From the NCBI RefSeq assembly GCF_024753215.1, contig NZ_JANUGV010000003.1, positions 372,001-436,000 of the forward strand: a stretch of DNA of 64,000 nt. Direction: 5' to 3'. Under the pieces are notes generated by a model, which did no database searches, had not been told where the DNA came from, and was given only the letters and a program-made list of their open reading frames with translations. This DNA is from Massilia solisilvae (GTDB lineage Bacteria > Pseudomonadota > Gammaproteobacteria > Burkholderiales > Burkholderiaceae_D). Made by a program: the position numbers and the translations under genes. Below are positions 55,022 through 63,716 of the stretch, one piece after another (position 1 is the stretch's first letter; the number at the start of each line of letters is the position of its first letter).

Positions 55022-55579
55022 ATGAAGCGATTCGCACAGCTCGGCCTGGCGGCGGTTCTCGCACTTGGCCCGTTCACCGGCAGCGCCTTCGCGCAGCAGG
55101 CCCAGGCCAACGCCCCGACGGTCCAGGCGCAGGCAAAGGACGTGGAGTCCATCGACGGCATCGTCGCCGCACTGTACGACGTGATCTCCGGCCCGGCCGG
55201 CAAGGAGCGCGACTGGAACCGCATGCGTTCGCTGTTCGCCGCCGACGGCACGCTGCGCGCGGTGGTGCCCAAGGACGGGGCGTTCGTGATCCGCACCATG
55301 AGTGTTGACGACTACATCACCCGCAACAGCCCGCATTTTGCGTCCAATGGCTTCTTCGAGAGCGAAGTGGCGCGCACGACCGAAGTGTTCGGCCAGGTGG
55401 CGCAGGTGTTCTCCACCTACCAGTCCAAGCATGCCAGTTCGGACGCGCAGCCGTTCGCGCGCGGGATCAACAGCATTCAGCTGTACAACGACGGCAAGCG
55501 CTGGCACATCGTCAGCGTGCTGTGGCGCGGCGAGGACGCGAACCTCAAGCTGCCCGAGCGCTACCTGAAAAAACAGTAA
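55022..55579 (+). CDS. Exported NTF2-like / SnoaL-type hypothetical protein
   Basis: 185 aa. Signal peptide about 1-24 (GSAFA-QQ). The rest looks like an NTF2-like cone: IDGIVAALYDVISGPAGKER (quoted to 20), MRSLFAADGTLRAVV, DDYITRNSPHFASNGFFE, EVARTTEVFGQVAQVFSTY and INSIQLYNDGKRWHIVSVLW. Periplasmic; no catalytic residues are evident. CAGGAGA precedes the ATG. Stands alone. Role unknown. Confidence 0.78.
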   Translation: MKRFAQLGLAAVLALGPFTGSAFAQQAQANAPTVQAQAKDVESIDGIVAALYDVISGPAGKERDWNRMRSLFAADGTLRAVVPKDGAFVIRTMSVDDYITRNSPHFASNGFFESEVARTTEVFGQVAQVFSTYQSKHASSDAQPFARGINSIQLYNDGKRWHIVSVLWRGEDANLKLPERYLKKQ

Positions 55580-55668
55580 CGATTTGGCATCGCTGGTTGG
55601 CGCTCGCACAGGACGTTGGTGTTTCGCCAATCAGCGCTAGAATGGCCTTTTCAGCCGGATTGCATGAC

Positions 55669-56103
55669 ATGCTCAACGATTCCAACTTCCAGATCAGCAC
55701 CGACCGGTCGCGGCTCGACGTCGCGATGATCTACCGCTTCCTGAGCGAGCAATCTACCTGGGCGATCGGCATCTCGCGAGATGTCGTCGAGCGCTCGATC
55801 GAGAACTCGCTGTGTTTCGGCGGCTTTGTCGATGGCCGCCAGGTGGCGTTTGCCCGTGTGATCACCGATTACGCCACTTTCGCGAACCTGGTGGACCTGT
55901 TCGTACTGCCCGAATACCGCGGCCGCGGTTATTCAAAATGGCTGATGCAGGCGATCATCGATCATCCCAGCCTGCAGCGCCTGCGCCGCTTCACGCTCGC
56001 CACCAGCGACGCGCACGGGCTGTACACCCGTTTCGGCTTCACCGCGCCCGCCAAGCCCGAGACACTGATGGAGCGCTATTTCCCGAATATTTACCTCTCC
56101 TGA
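55669..56103 (+). CDS. GNAT family N-acetyltransferase
   Basis: 144 aa acetyltransferase of the small YjgM-like type. FLSEQSTWAIGISRDVVERS at the N-terminus, LVDLFVLPEYRGRGYSKWLM with the acetyl-CoA pyrophosphate loop, and LATSDAHGLYTRFGFTAP at the end. Start uncertain between ATG 55669 and ATG 55642. A TAGAAT box (55637-55642) may be its -10, which favours the later start. Substrate unknown. Confidence 0.83.
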   Translation: MLNDSNFQISTDRSRLDVAMIYRFLSEQSTWAIGISRDVVERSIENSLCFGGFVDGRQVAFARVITDYATFANLVDLFVLPEYRGRGYSKWLMQAIIDHPSLQRLRRFTLATSDAHGLYTRFGFTAPAKPETLMERYFPNIYLS

Positions 56104-56172
56104 CCACGCTCAACACGGCGACACCCTTCTGGAATCAGGCTTACGATTGTCCGGCCAGGAGGAGGGAGTCGC

Positions 56173-57387
56173 ATGTTTCGATTCGCTGTTCGTGTCGCGT
56201 TAGCGCTGTCCATGTTGAGCGGCGCTGGCATCCAGGCTGCCGAAGCCTTGGCCATCAAGGGCTCGCTGGTTATTATCGGCGGCAACCTGCGGGCCGATAA
56301 CGCTGCCGTCTGGGAGCGCATTGTGCAGCTCGCCGGCGGCAAGGGCGCCCGCATCGCCGTTTTCGCCTCCGCCTCGGCCTACCCCGAGACCACCGGCATG
56401 AACAATGTCGAGCGGCTCGACAAGTACGGCGCCGACGCCTTCTTCGTGCCAGTCGCCGTCAAGCTGGCGGGCGTCGACTACAAAGCCATGGCGGACGACC
56501 CCGAGGTCGCGGCGGCGGTGCGCGGCGCAGGCGGCGCCTATTTCGCCGGCGGTGACCAGGAGCGCATCACGCGCGCGCTCAAGCACCCGGACGGCAGCAA
56601 CACGCTGGTGCTGGACGCGCTGTGGGACATGTACCGGCGCGGCGGCGTGATCGCCGGTTCCAGCGCCGGCGCTGCCATCATGAGCAGCACCATGTTCGGC
56701 GCTCCCAAGCCGGTGCTGGCCACGCTCAAGCTGGGCGTGGCGGACGGCCATGAGATCACGCAGGGCCTGGGCTTCATCGGCGACGACGTGTTCGTCGACC
56801 AGCACCTCCTGGTGCGCGGGCGCTTTGCGCGCATGCTGCCGGCCATGCTCAAGAAGGGCTACAAGCTCGGGCTGGGCATCGACGAGAACACGGCCATGGT
56901 GGTGAGCCCCAACCGCGACGTCGAAGTGGTCGGCTACAAGGGCGCGCTCCTGATCGACCTGGCGGGCGCCAGCGCGCAGGACGGGCCGTTCAACGTGGCC
57001 AATGTGCGCCTGAGCTACCTGGACAACGGCGACCGCTTCAACATCGCCACCCGCAGTTTCACCCCGTCGCCGGACAAGGCCGACGGCAAGCTCGATCCGG
57101 CCAAGCCCTACTACCGCGAGCCGCTGTTCTCGGCGGACATCCTCGGCAACAGCACCGTGGTGGACCTGATGGCCAAGCTGATCGACAGCGACCAGCAGGA
57201 CGCGATCGGCCTCACGCTCGGCAGCCCGCACGGCGTGCAGCCGGACCTGGGCTTCGAGTTCAAGTTCTCCCGCACCAGCGACAGCGTCGGCTACCAGTCG
57301 TCCGCCACCGACGCGTATTCCGTCTATAACGTCCGCCTGGATATCCGTCCCATCCTGATCCGGCGGCCGTTGTACCAGTACAAGTGA
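56173..57387 (+). CDS. Exported cyanophycinase-like peptidase (S51 family)
   Basis: 404 aa. Signal peptide about 1-22. The S51 core has LVIIGGNLRADNAAVWERIV (quoted to 20), GAYFAGGDQERITRAL and the nucleophile elbow VIAGSSAGAAIM with Ser164. GIDENTAMVV is the later conserved strand. Cyanophycinases cut multi-Arg-poly-Asp to beta-Asp-Arg dipeptides; extracellular forms exist in heterotrophs. A roughly 100-residue C-terminal extension is unlike CphB. First of three adjacent exported hydrolase genes. Confidence 0.83.
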   Translation: MFRFAVRVALALSMLSGAGIQAAEALAIKGSLVIIGGNLRADNAAVWERIVQLAGGKGARIAVFASASAYPETTGMNNVERLDKYGADAFFVPVAVKLAGVDYKAMADDPEVAAAVRGAGGAYFAGGDQERITRALKHPDGSNTLVLDALWDMYRRGGVIAGSSAGAAIMSSTMFGAPKPVLATLKLGVADGHEITQGLGFIGDDVFVDQHLLVRGRFARMLPAMLKKGYKLGLGIDENTAMVVSPNRDVEVVGYKGALLIDLAGASAQDGPFNVANVRLSYLDNGDRFNIATRSFTPSPDKADGKLDPAKPYYREPLFSADILGNSTVVDLMAKLIDSDQQDAIGLTLGSPHGVQPDLGFEFKFSRTSDSVGYQSSATDAYSVYNVRLDIRPILIRRPLYQYK

Positions 57388-57501
57388 GCCCGCGCCCTCG
57401 GGCGCGTGAGGCGAGGCAACATTAGTGCTATATTGCCACGATCTGTCCCGGTGGCACCGTGCCGGGAGGTTCATCGCACTTTGTCACCTCGGAGTTCACT
57501 C

Positions 57502-58671
57502 GTGCTGAAAGCTCTTCGCCTGATCGGTCAATCGGCTTGCGTCGCCGTGCTGGCGCTAACGGTTCAAACAATGGATGCAAAAGCGGCTGACCGGGTCGAA
57601 CTCCTGCTTGAGAAGCTGTCGAACGCGGCAGGTCCCCCGGGCGCGGAAGAGGCGGTACGTGCAATCATGGTGAACGAGATGAAGGCTTACGCCAGCGAGC
57701 CGATCCGCTACGACGGGCTCGGTTCCGTCATCGCCCAGCAGGGCAAGACCGGGCCGCGCATCATGATCGACGCCCACATGGACGAACTGGGCGGCATGGT
57801 GCGGCGCGTGACGTCGGATGGCTTCGTTACCATGCAGATGCTCGGCGGCTGGCTGGACCAGGCCCTGCTCGGCCAACGCTGGATCATCATCGGTTCCAAG
57901 GGGCCTGTGCGCGCGGTGACCGGCATTCGTGACATCCACATCGTGCCTGCCGACGAGCGCACCAAGGTCTATCCGCGTGACGCGATTTTCCTCGACGTTG
58001 GGGCGAAAAACGCGAAGGAAGCGGCTGACATGGGCCTGTCGCCGGGCGACCCGGTGGTGCCCGACGCGCCGTTCATGGTCCTGAACGGCAGCAAAAACTA
58101 TGTTGGCAAAGCGTGGGACGACCGCATCGGCTGCGCCGTGCTGATCGAAGCCATGCGCCGCACGGCCACCATGGCGCACCCCAACCAGCTGTTTTACGTC
58201 GCCACCACGCAAGAGGAAATCGGCCTGCGCGGTGCGCGTACGGCCACGCAAACGGTCAAGCCCGACATCGGCATCGCCATCGAAGGCGGCATCAGTGGTG
58301 ACACGCCGGGTTCAAAGCCGGAGGAAACCCAGGCCAGGCTGGGCGCCGGGCCTGGCATGTTCCTGTACGACTCCAGTACGCTGCCCAACCGTAAACTGGT
58401 GGCCTTCACGCGCAAGACGGCAGCGGCAAACAAGCTGCCGCTGCAGGCCGACCTGGTGCAAGGCTACGGCGACGACTCGGCCGAAATGCAGCTCAGTAAC
58501 GGCGGCACGCCCACCATCAACCTGGTGGTGCCGGTACGGTACACGCACGCGCACAACGGCGTGGTCATTCGCCAGGACTTCGATCAGATGGTGGAGCTGG
58601 TGGTGGCAATGCTGATGCAGCTCGACGCAAAGACGGTGGCGCAACTGCGCGACTTTGCCCCGGCCCAGTAA
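57502..58671 (+). CDS. Exported M42-family aminopeptidase
   Basis: 389 aa from GTG 57502 (GGAG eight bases upstream). Signal peptide about 1-28 (MDAKA-AD), unusual because M42 (PepA/FrvX-like) enzymes are mostly cytoplasmic. Zinc ligands His92 and Asp94 in IDAHMDELGGMVRR, bridging Asp in KAWDDRIGC, Glu-Glu in TTQEEIGLRGA and Asp/Glu in IAIEGGISGDTPG, His in THAHNGVV. Removes N-terminal residues from peptides. It follows the cyanophycinase-like gene by 114 bases and lies 10 bases before the M64 gene. Confidence 0.88.
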   Translation: MLKALRLIGQSACVAVLALTVQTMDAKAADRVELLLEKLSNAAGPPGAEEAVRAIMVNEMKAYASEPIRYDGLGSVIAQQGKTGPRIMIDAHMDELGGMVRRVTSDGFVTMQMLGGWLDQALLGQRWIIIGSKGPVRAVTGIRDIHIVPADERTKVYPRDAIFLDVGAKNAKEAADMGLSPGDPVVPDAPFMVLNGSKNYVGKAWDDRIGCAVLIEAMRRTATMAHPNQLFYVATTQEEIGLRGARTATQTVKPDIGIAIEGGISGDTPGSKPEETQARLGAGPGMFLYDSSTLPNRKLVAFTRKTAAANKLPLQADLVQGYGDDSAEMQLSNGGTPTINLVVPVRYTHAHNGVVIRQDFDQMVELVVAMLMQLDAKTVAQLRDFAPAQ

Positions 58672-58681
58672 GGCGGCCCCC

Positions 58682-60094
58682 GTGTTCCTCACGACGAATC
58701 GCTTCCTGTTGGCCGCGCTGGCGCTGGCGGCATCGCTCGCGCAGGCGCAAACGCAGCCCGCGATAATCCGTGTCGACTACACCCACAGTGGCAACGCGCT
58801 GTCAGACCAGTACGCCCTTGAACGCGTGCTGGTCGAGCCGCTGCCGTGGCCGGGCGACATGAACAAGCCGTTCGACGACACCAACCGCGGCCAGAACCGG
58901 GTCGAGGTGGCGGACGCGAAGACCGGCGACCTGCTGTACTCGCGCGACTTCTCCACCGTGTTCGGAGAGTGGCGCACCACCGAGGAAGCCGGCCGCATGA
59001 GCCGCGCGTTCCACGAATCGGTGCGCTTTCCCAAGCCGGACCGCCCGGTGCGCGTGCGCATCCTCAAGCGCGACGAGCGCAATGCGTTCTCGATGGCGTG
59101 GACCGTGGAGGTGGATGCGGATGCGCAGGACGTGATCCGCAAGCAGCCGCCGGCGCCGGCCAGGCCGATCCCGATCAAGGTCAGCGGGCCATCGCCGCAC
59201 AAGGTGGACCTGCTGATCCTCGGCGACGGCTACACGCAGGCCGAGATGGCCAAGTTCGAAGCAGACGCCAGGCGCCTGTCGCAGCACCTGTTCGACGTCA
59301 CGCCGTTCAAGGAGCGTGCCAGCGACTTCAACGTGTGGGCAATGGCCGTGCCCACGCAGGAGTCCGGCGTGTCGCGCCCATCGACCGGGACCTATCATGC
59401 CTCGCCGCTCGGCGCCCGCTACGACGTGTTCGGCAGCGAACGCTACGTGCTGGCGCTGGACAACCGCGCGCTGCGCGACATCGCCCAGTACGCGCCGTAC
59501 GAGTTCATCGAAATCCTGGTCAACAACGAGACCTACGGCGGCGGCGGCATCTTTGGCCAGTTCAGCACCGCAGCCGCCGGCAACAGCTGGGCCAACTACC
59601 TGTTCGTGCACGAGTTCGCGCACCACTTTGCCGGGCTGGCCGACGAGTACTACACCTCGCCGGTCGCGTACCAGTCCAGCAGCGCGCGCCCCGAGCCGTG
59701 GGAGCCAAACGTGACCGCGCTGCGCGACCCCGCCAGGCTCAAATGGCGCCAGCACGTGCAGGCGGGCACGCCGCTTCCCACGCCGTGGCCCAAAGCCGAG
59801 TACGAGGAATACTCGCGCGCCTATCAGAAAAAGCGCGCCGCGCTGCGGGCGGCAAACGCGCCCGAGTCCGAGATGGATGCCCTGTTCCGTGAAGACCTGG
59901 CCCACACCAATGCCTTGTTCGCGCGCCAGAAGTACCACGGCGCGGTGGGCGCATTCGAAGGCGCGAACTACGAAGCCAGCGGCTATTACCGGCCGGCAAT
60001 GCAATGCATCATGTTCGACCGCAGCGAGCGCTTCTGCCCCGTCTGCCAGGACGCCATCTCCGCCATCATCGACCTGTACGCCGGCCATCGTTGA
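58682..60094 (+). CDS. Exported M64-family (IgA peptidase-like) metallopeptidase
   Basis: 470 aa from GTG 58682; upstream in-frame TTG 58655 lies inside the M42 gene. Signal peptide about 1-23 (AQAQ). N-terminal beta-sandwich 25-160, then the peptidase M64 domain: KVDLLILGDGYTQAEMAKFE (quoted to 20), ILVNNETYGGGGIFGQFST and the zinc motif HEFAHHFAGLADEY with His310, Glu311 and His314. C-terminal CIMFDRSERFCPVCQDAI has the family's cysteines. Related to Clostridium ramosum IgA protease by family; activity on environmental proteins is likelier here. Confidence 0.87.
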   Translation: MFLTTNRFLLAALALAASLAQAQTQPAIIRVDYTHSGNALSDQYALERVLVEPLPWPGDMNKPFDDTNRGQNRVEVADAKTGDLLYSRDFSTVFGEWRTTEEAGRMSRAFHESVRFPKPDRPVRVRILKRDERNAFSMAWTVEVDADAQDVIRKQPPAPARPIPIKVSGPSPHKVDLLILGDGYTQAEMAKFEADARRLSQHLFDVTPFKERASDFNVWAMAVPTQESGVSRPSTGTYHASPLGARYDVFGSERYVLALDNRALRDIAQYAPYEFIEILVNNETYGGGGIFGQFSTAAAGNSWANYLFVHEFAHHFAGLADEYYTSPVAYQSSSARPEPWEPNVTALRDPARLKWRQHVQAGTPLPTPWPKAEYEEYSRAYQKKRAALRAANAPESEMDALFREDLAHTNALFARQKYHGAVGAFEGANYEASGYYRPAMQCIMFDRSERFCPVCQDAISAIIDLYAGHR

Positions 60095-60244
60095 CGTCTT
60101 CCACGGCCGGGTTCGGTTGTGTGAGCTGGCGAACAGACCTGTCTTTTTCCGCGTCCTATGCTGGAACTCAGCATGACAAAAAGTTACGACACCGGCGCAA
60201 TGACCGGCGTTTGCCCAACCATCGAAACGGAAAGAGGACACACG

Positions 60245-60907
60245 ATGAACAAATTGCTCGCTACCCTGATCGGCGGCCTGCTTGCCGCCTCCGCTTATGC
60301 GCAGACCGGCACCCAGGCCACCCAGCCGACCCGCACCACGCCGCCGCTGAACTCGACCACGCCGGCGACCCAGTCCACCACCGTTGACCCGGCCACCAAC
60401 AGCGGCGCCGTCAACCAGAACAGCGCAATGGGCGCGGCCGGCAGCACCGCCGGCACCACCAGCGCGACCAGCTCCAGCACCACGACCACCACCACGACCA
60501 CCAGCCACGACATGGCCAAGGCCCAGTCCGACGCCGACAAGGACGTGGCCAAGGCCGAGGAGAAGGAAGTCAAGGCCGATGCCAAGGCCGACAAGAAGCT
60601 GAACAAGGCAGCCGCCAAGGCCGAGAAGAAGAAAGCCAAGGCACAGGAAAAGGCCGCCAGGAAGCAGGCGGACGCCACCGAGAAGGTGACGAAGGCCGAT
60701 CCGGAAGACCGCGCCAAGGCAGAGGCGAAGGCGGAGAAGAAAATCGCCGACGCCAACTACGACGCGCAGAAGAAGATGATCAAGGCCGACGAGAAGCTCA
60801 ACAAGGTCAAGGCCGAGACCAGTGCCGACAAGGCCAAGGCGCACGCCAAGACCGAAGAGAAGCGCGGCGAGGCTGCAGCCGACCTGCACAAGAGCGCCGC
60901 GAAGTAA
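60245..60907 (+). CDS. Exported Lys/Ala-rich low-complexity protein
   Basis: 220 aa. Signal peptide about 1-19 (ASAYA-QT), a Thr/Ser/Pro-rich stretch 20-90 including a run of eight threonines, then about 130 residues of Ala-Lys-Glu-Asp repeats (KAEEKEVKADAKADKKLNKA) that would form charged single helices or a histone-H1-like tail. Sequence is unlike its neighbours in composition. Possibly a periplasmic charged scaffold; no family assigned. Codons are normal high-GC. Confidence 0.75.
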   Translation: MNKLLATLIGGLLAASAYAQTGTQATQPTRTTPPLNSTTPATQSTTVDPATNSGAVNQNSAMGAAGSTAGTTSATSSSTTTTTTTTSHDMAKAQSDADKDVAKAEEKEVKADAKADKKLNKAAAKAEKKKAKAQEKAARKQADATEKVTKADPEDRAKAEAKAEKKIADANYDAQKKMIKADEKLNKVKAETSADKAKAHAKTEEKRGEAAADLHKSAAK

Positions 60908-61009
60908 GCTTTACCACGGGGCGGCAGCAACGCCCGGCTGGCCTTTGTCGCCAACACAGGAACAGCCGATCGTACGCTGCCGGTCCGTACTCCGATCCAA
61001 GTAGGAGAT

Positions 61010-61036
61010 TGGGCGCCTGATGGCGCCATTTTTTTT
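61010..61036 (+). terminator. Intrinsic terminator downstream of the Lys/Ala-rich gene
   Basis: GGCGCC-tgat-GGCGCC (61012-61027) followed by ATTTTTTTTG. It ends the plus-strand message about 100 bases after the stop. Confidence 0.88.
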
Positions 61037-61085
61037 GTTGTGCGTGACCGGCGGCGTGGGCATCATGCGTTCGCACGGCCGACTG

Positions 61086-61189
61086 GTAGGGTGGGCAGCT
61101 TGCTGCCCACGCGTTCAACGAATGCCCGCATGACCGCGGCCTTCGAAAACGCCGGTTGAACGCGTGGGCGGGGGACCCGCCCACCCTAC
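61086..61189. repeat. REP-like inverted pair, family 1, next to parC
   Basis: GTAGGGTGGGCAGC-ttg-CTGCCCACGCGTTCAA, a 42-base spacer, then TTGAACGCGTGGGCG to CGCCCACCCTAC. Longest spacer of the family. It sits 8 bases from the convergent parC stop. The rest of 60908-61197 holds only this pair and the terminator. Confidence 0.85.
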
Positions 61190-61197
61190 GGGGCGGG

Positions 61198-63549
61198 TTA
61201 CTCGGACTGCGCTTTCGCCACGTCGCCTTCGGTGTAGCGCGGCGCCAGGTCCTGGGCCTTGATCTTCTGGACCAGCGGCTTGCCCTTGCGCGCGCGTTTG
61301 CCGAAGTGCGGCTCGAGCACGCTGCCGAACAGCTCCACGATGCGCGGCTTGGAGCCGGCCCAGGTGCCCAGCACGTTCACGCCGCGCGGGCTGATCGGCT
61401 GCACGGCCAGCAGCTTCTCCTTCGGCTCCAGCTCCATCAGGATCACGCCACGGCCGCCGTTGGTCAGCGTCTTCATCTCGTCGATGCCGAACACCAGCAC
61501 GCGGCCCTTCTCGGACAGGCAGGCGATCGCGCCGGCATTGTCCTGCACCACGCGCGGGAACAGCGGCACCGCGCCTTCGTCCAGCGTGATAAACGATTTA
61601 CCACCTTTCAGGCGGCTGACCATGTCGCCAGCCTTGGTGATAAAGCCAAAGCCGTTCGAGCTCGCCATGACCAGGCGCGTATCGGCCTTGCCGGCGAAGT
61701 AGTGGAGGATGCGAACGCCGCCCGACAGGTCGACCAGGGTCGAGATGGGCACGCCGTCGCCGCGCGCGCCCGGCAGCGCCGACACCGGCACCGAATACAC
61801 CTTGCCGTTGTCGCCAAAGCCCAGCAGCGTGTCCACCGTGCGGCACTCGAAGGCGCCGTACAGCGAGTCGCCGGCCTTGAACGTGAACTGCGACGGATCG
61901 TGGCCGATGCCGGTGCGCGCGCGCACCCAGCCTTTTTCCGAGATGATGACGGTGACCGGCTCGTCGATCACCTTCTGCTCGGCCACCGCCTTCTGCGCTT
62001 CCTCGATCAGCGTGCGGCGCGCGTCGCCGAACTGCTTGGCGTCCTGCTCGATCTCCTTGATGATCAGGCGTTTCATCGAGTTCGGGTTGTCCAGTATGTC
62101 CTGCAGCTTTTCCTTTTCGCCGCGCAGCTCGGCCAGCTCCTGCTGGATCTTGATCGCTTCCAGCCGGGCCAATTGGCGCAGGCGGATTTCCAGGATGTCC
62201 TCGGCCTGGCGCTCGGTCAGGCGGAAGCGCGCCATCAGCGCCTCCTTCGGATCGTCCGAATTGCGGATGATGTGAATCACCTCGTCGATGTTCAACAGGA
62301 CCGTCTCGCGGCCCTCCAGGATGTGGATGCGGTCGTTGACCTTGCCCAGCCTGAACTCCGTGCGGCGGCGCACGGTGACGAAGCGGTAGTCGATCCACTC
62401 CTGCAGAATCTCGGACAGGCCCTTCTGGCGCGGGCGGCCGTCGCCGCCGATCATCACCAGGTTGATCGGGCTCGAGGTCTCCAGCGACGTGTGTGCCAGC
62501 AGGATGTTCATGAACTCGGCCTGGTCCTGGTTCTTCGACTTCGGCTCGAACACCAGGCGCACCGGCGCGTCGCGGCCGGCTTCGTCGCGCACGGTGTCGA
62601 GCGCCGACAGGACGGTCTGCTTGAGCGCCTGCTGCTCGGGCGTGAGCGTCTTCTTGCCGAGCTTGACCTTGGGGTTGGTCAGTTCTTCGATCTCTTCCAG
62701 CACGCGCTGGGCCGAGGTACCAGGCGGCAGTTCGGTGACCACCGCCTGCCACTGGCCGCGCGCCAGCTCTTCGATCTTCCAGCGCGCGCGCACCTTGAGC
62801 GAGCCGCGGCCGTTCGTGTACATGTCGGCGATCTGCGACGCCGGCGTGATGATCTGGCCGCCGCCCGGATAGTCCGGGCCGGGGATGTAGGTCATCAGCT
62901 CGGCGTGCGTGATCTTCGGGTTCTTGATCATGGCGACGGTGGCGTCGGCCACCTCGCGCAGGTTGTGCGACGGGATCTCGGTCGCCAGGCCCACGGCGAT
63001 GCCCGATGCGCCGTTCAGCAGCACCATCGGCAGGCGTGCAGGCAGCGTGCGCGGTTCCTCGGTCGAGCCGTCGTAGTTGGGCTGGAAGTCCACCGTGCCC
63101 ATGTCGATCTCGTCCAGCAGCAGGCGCGAGATCGGGGTCAGGCGCGCTTCGGTGTAGCGCATCGCCGCGGCGCCGTCGCCGTCGCGCGAGCCGAAGTTAC
63201 CCTGGCCGTCGATCAGCGGGTAGCGCAGCGAAAAGTCCTGCGCCATGCGCACCAGCGCGTCGTACACCGACTGGTCGCCGTGCGGGTGCAGCTTGCCGAG
63301 CACGTCGCCGACCACGGCGGCCGATTTGCGCGGCTTGGCGGTCGGGCCCAGGCCCAGTTCGTTCATCGCGTACAGGATGCGGCGCTGCACCGGCTTCTGG
63401 CCGTCCGAGACGTCCGGCAGGGCGCGGCCCTTGACTACCGAGACCGCGTAGTCGAGGTAGGCGCGTTCGGCGAACGTGGACAGGATCAGCGCTTCGCCGT
63501 TGTCGTTCGGTTCGTTTTGCTGTTCAAAGAGGTTTGCTTGGATAGACAT
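61198..63549 (-). CDS. parC: DNA topoisomerase IV subunit A
   Basis: 783 aa decatenase subunit that cuts DNA with Tyr132 ([13 protein letters not shown]). N-terminal winged helix [20 protein letters not shown] (about 39-58), [17 protein letters not shown], long coiled segment, and a C-terminal beta-pinwheel without full GyrA box, which places it in ParC. In the quinolone-determining loop, [10 protein letters not shown], Gln93 takes the place of E. coli ParC Ser80. Transcribed after parE, from which it is separated by 167 bases and a repeat pair. Confidence 0.96.
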   Translation of the reverse strand: MSIQANLFEQQNEPNDNGEALILSTFAERAYLDYAVSVVKGRALPDVSDGQKPVQRRILYAMNELGLGPTAKPRKSAAVVGDVLGKLHPHGDQSVYDALVRMAQDFSLRYPLIDGQGNFGSRDGDGAAAMRYTEARLTPISRLLLDEIDMGTVDFQPNYDGSTEEPRTLPARLPMVLLNGASGIAVGLATEIPSHNLREVADATVAMIKNPKITHAELMTYIPGPDYPGGGQIITPASQIADMYTNGRGSLKVRARWKIEELARGQWQAVVTELPPGTSAQRVLEEIEELTNPKVKLGKKTLTPEQQALKQTVLSALDTVRDEAGRDAPVRLVFEPKSKNQDQAEFMNILLAHTSLETSSPINLVMIGGDGRPRQKGLSEILQEWIDYRFVTVRRRTEFRLGKVNDRIHILEGRETVLLNIDEVIHIIRNSDDPKEALMARFRLTERQAEDILEIRLRQLARLEAIKIQQELAELRGEKEKLQDILDNPNSMKRLIIKEIEQDAKQFGDARRTLIEEAQKAVAEQKVIDEPVTVIISEKGWVRARTGIGHDPSQFTFKAGDSLYGAFECRTVDTLLGFGDNGKVYSVPVSALPGARGDGVPISTLVDLSGGVRILHYFAGKADTRLVMASSNGFGFITKAGDMVSRLKGGKSFITLDEGAVPLFPRVVQDNAGAIACLSEKGRVLVFGIDEMKTLTNGGRGVILMELEPKEKLLAVQPISPRGVNVLGTWAGSKPRIVELFGSVLEPHFGKRARKGKPLVQKIKAQDLAPRYTEGDVAKAQSE

Positions 63550-63611
63550 ATTCAGTATTCGGTCAGTGTTCGGGCTAACTCTGCTTGGCGCATGCGGTCT
63601 TGCCAGCGTTC

Positions 63612-63692
63612 TATGGGTTCCCGCCTGCGCGGGAACGACGGTCTTAGAGCTAGCTCATGAACGTCGTCCCCGCGCAGGCGGGGACCCATGGA
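63612..63692. repeat. REP-like inverted pair, family 2, reversed orientation, between parE and parC
   Basis: TATGGGTTCCCGC-ctgc-GCGGGAACGACGG, a spacer of about 18 bases, then ACGTCGTCCCCGC-gcag-GCGGGGACCCAT. The order is opposite to 27530 and 50697. Lies in the parE-parC gap. Confidence 0.85.
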
Positions 63693-63716
63693 CGGCGTGA
63701 ACGGCCGCGCACAAAA

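Noticed and set aside
25417..61189. Reading the repeated GTAGGGTGGGCAG units as a CRISPR array or attachment sites
   Set aside because: Units are kilobases apart, internally palindromic and paired as inversions, with no regular spacers, cas genes or integrase.
61156..63660. An 834-codon open frame on the plus strand
   Set aside because: It is antisense to parC, Arg/Leu/His-rich, and begins inside a REP repeat.
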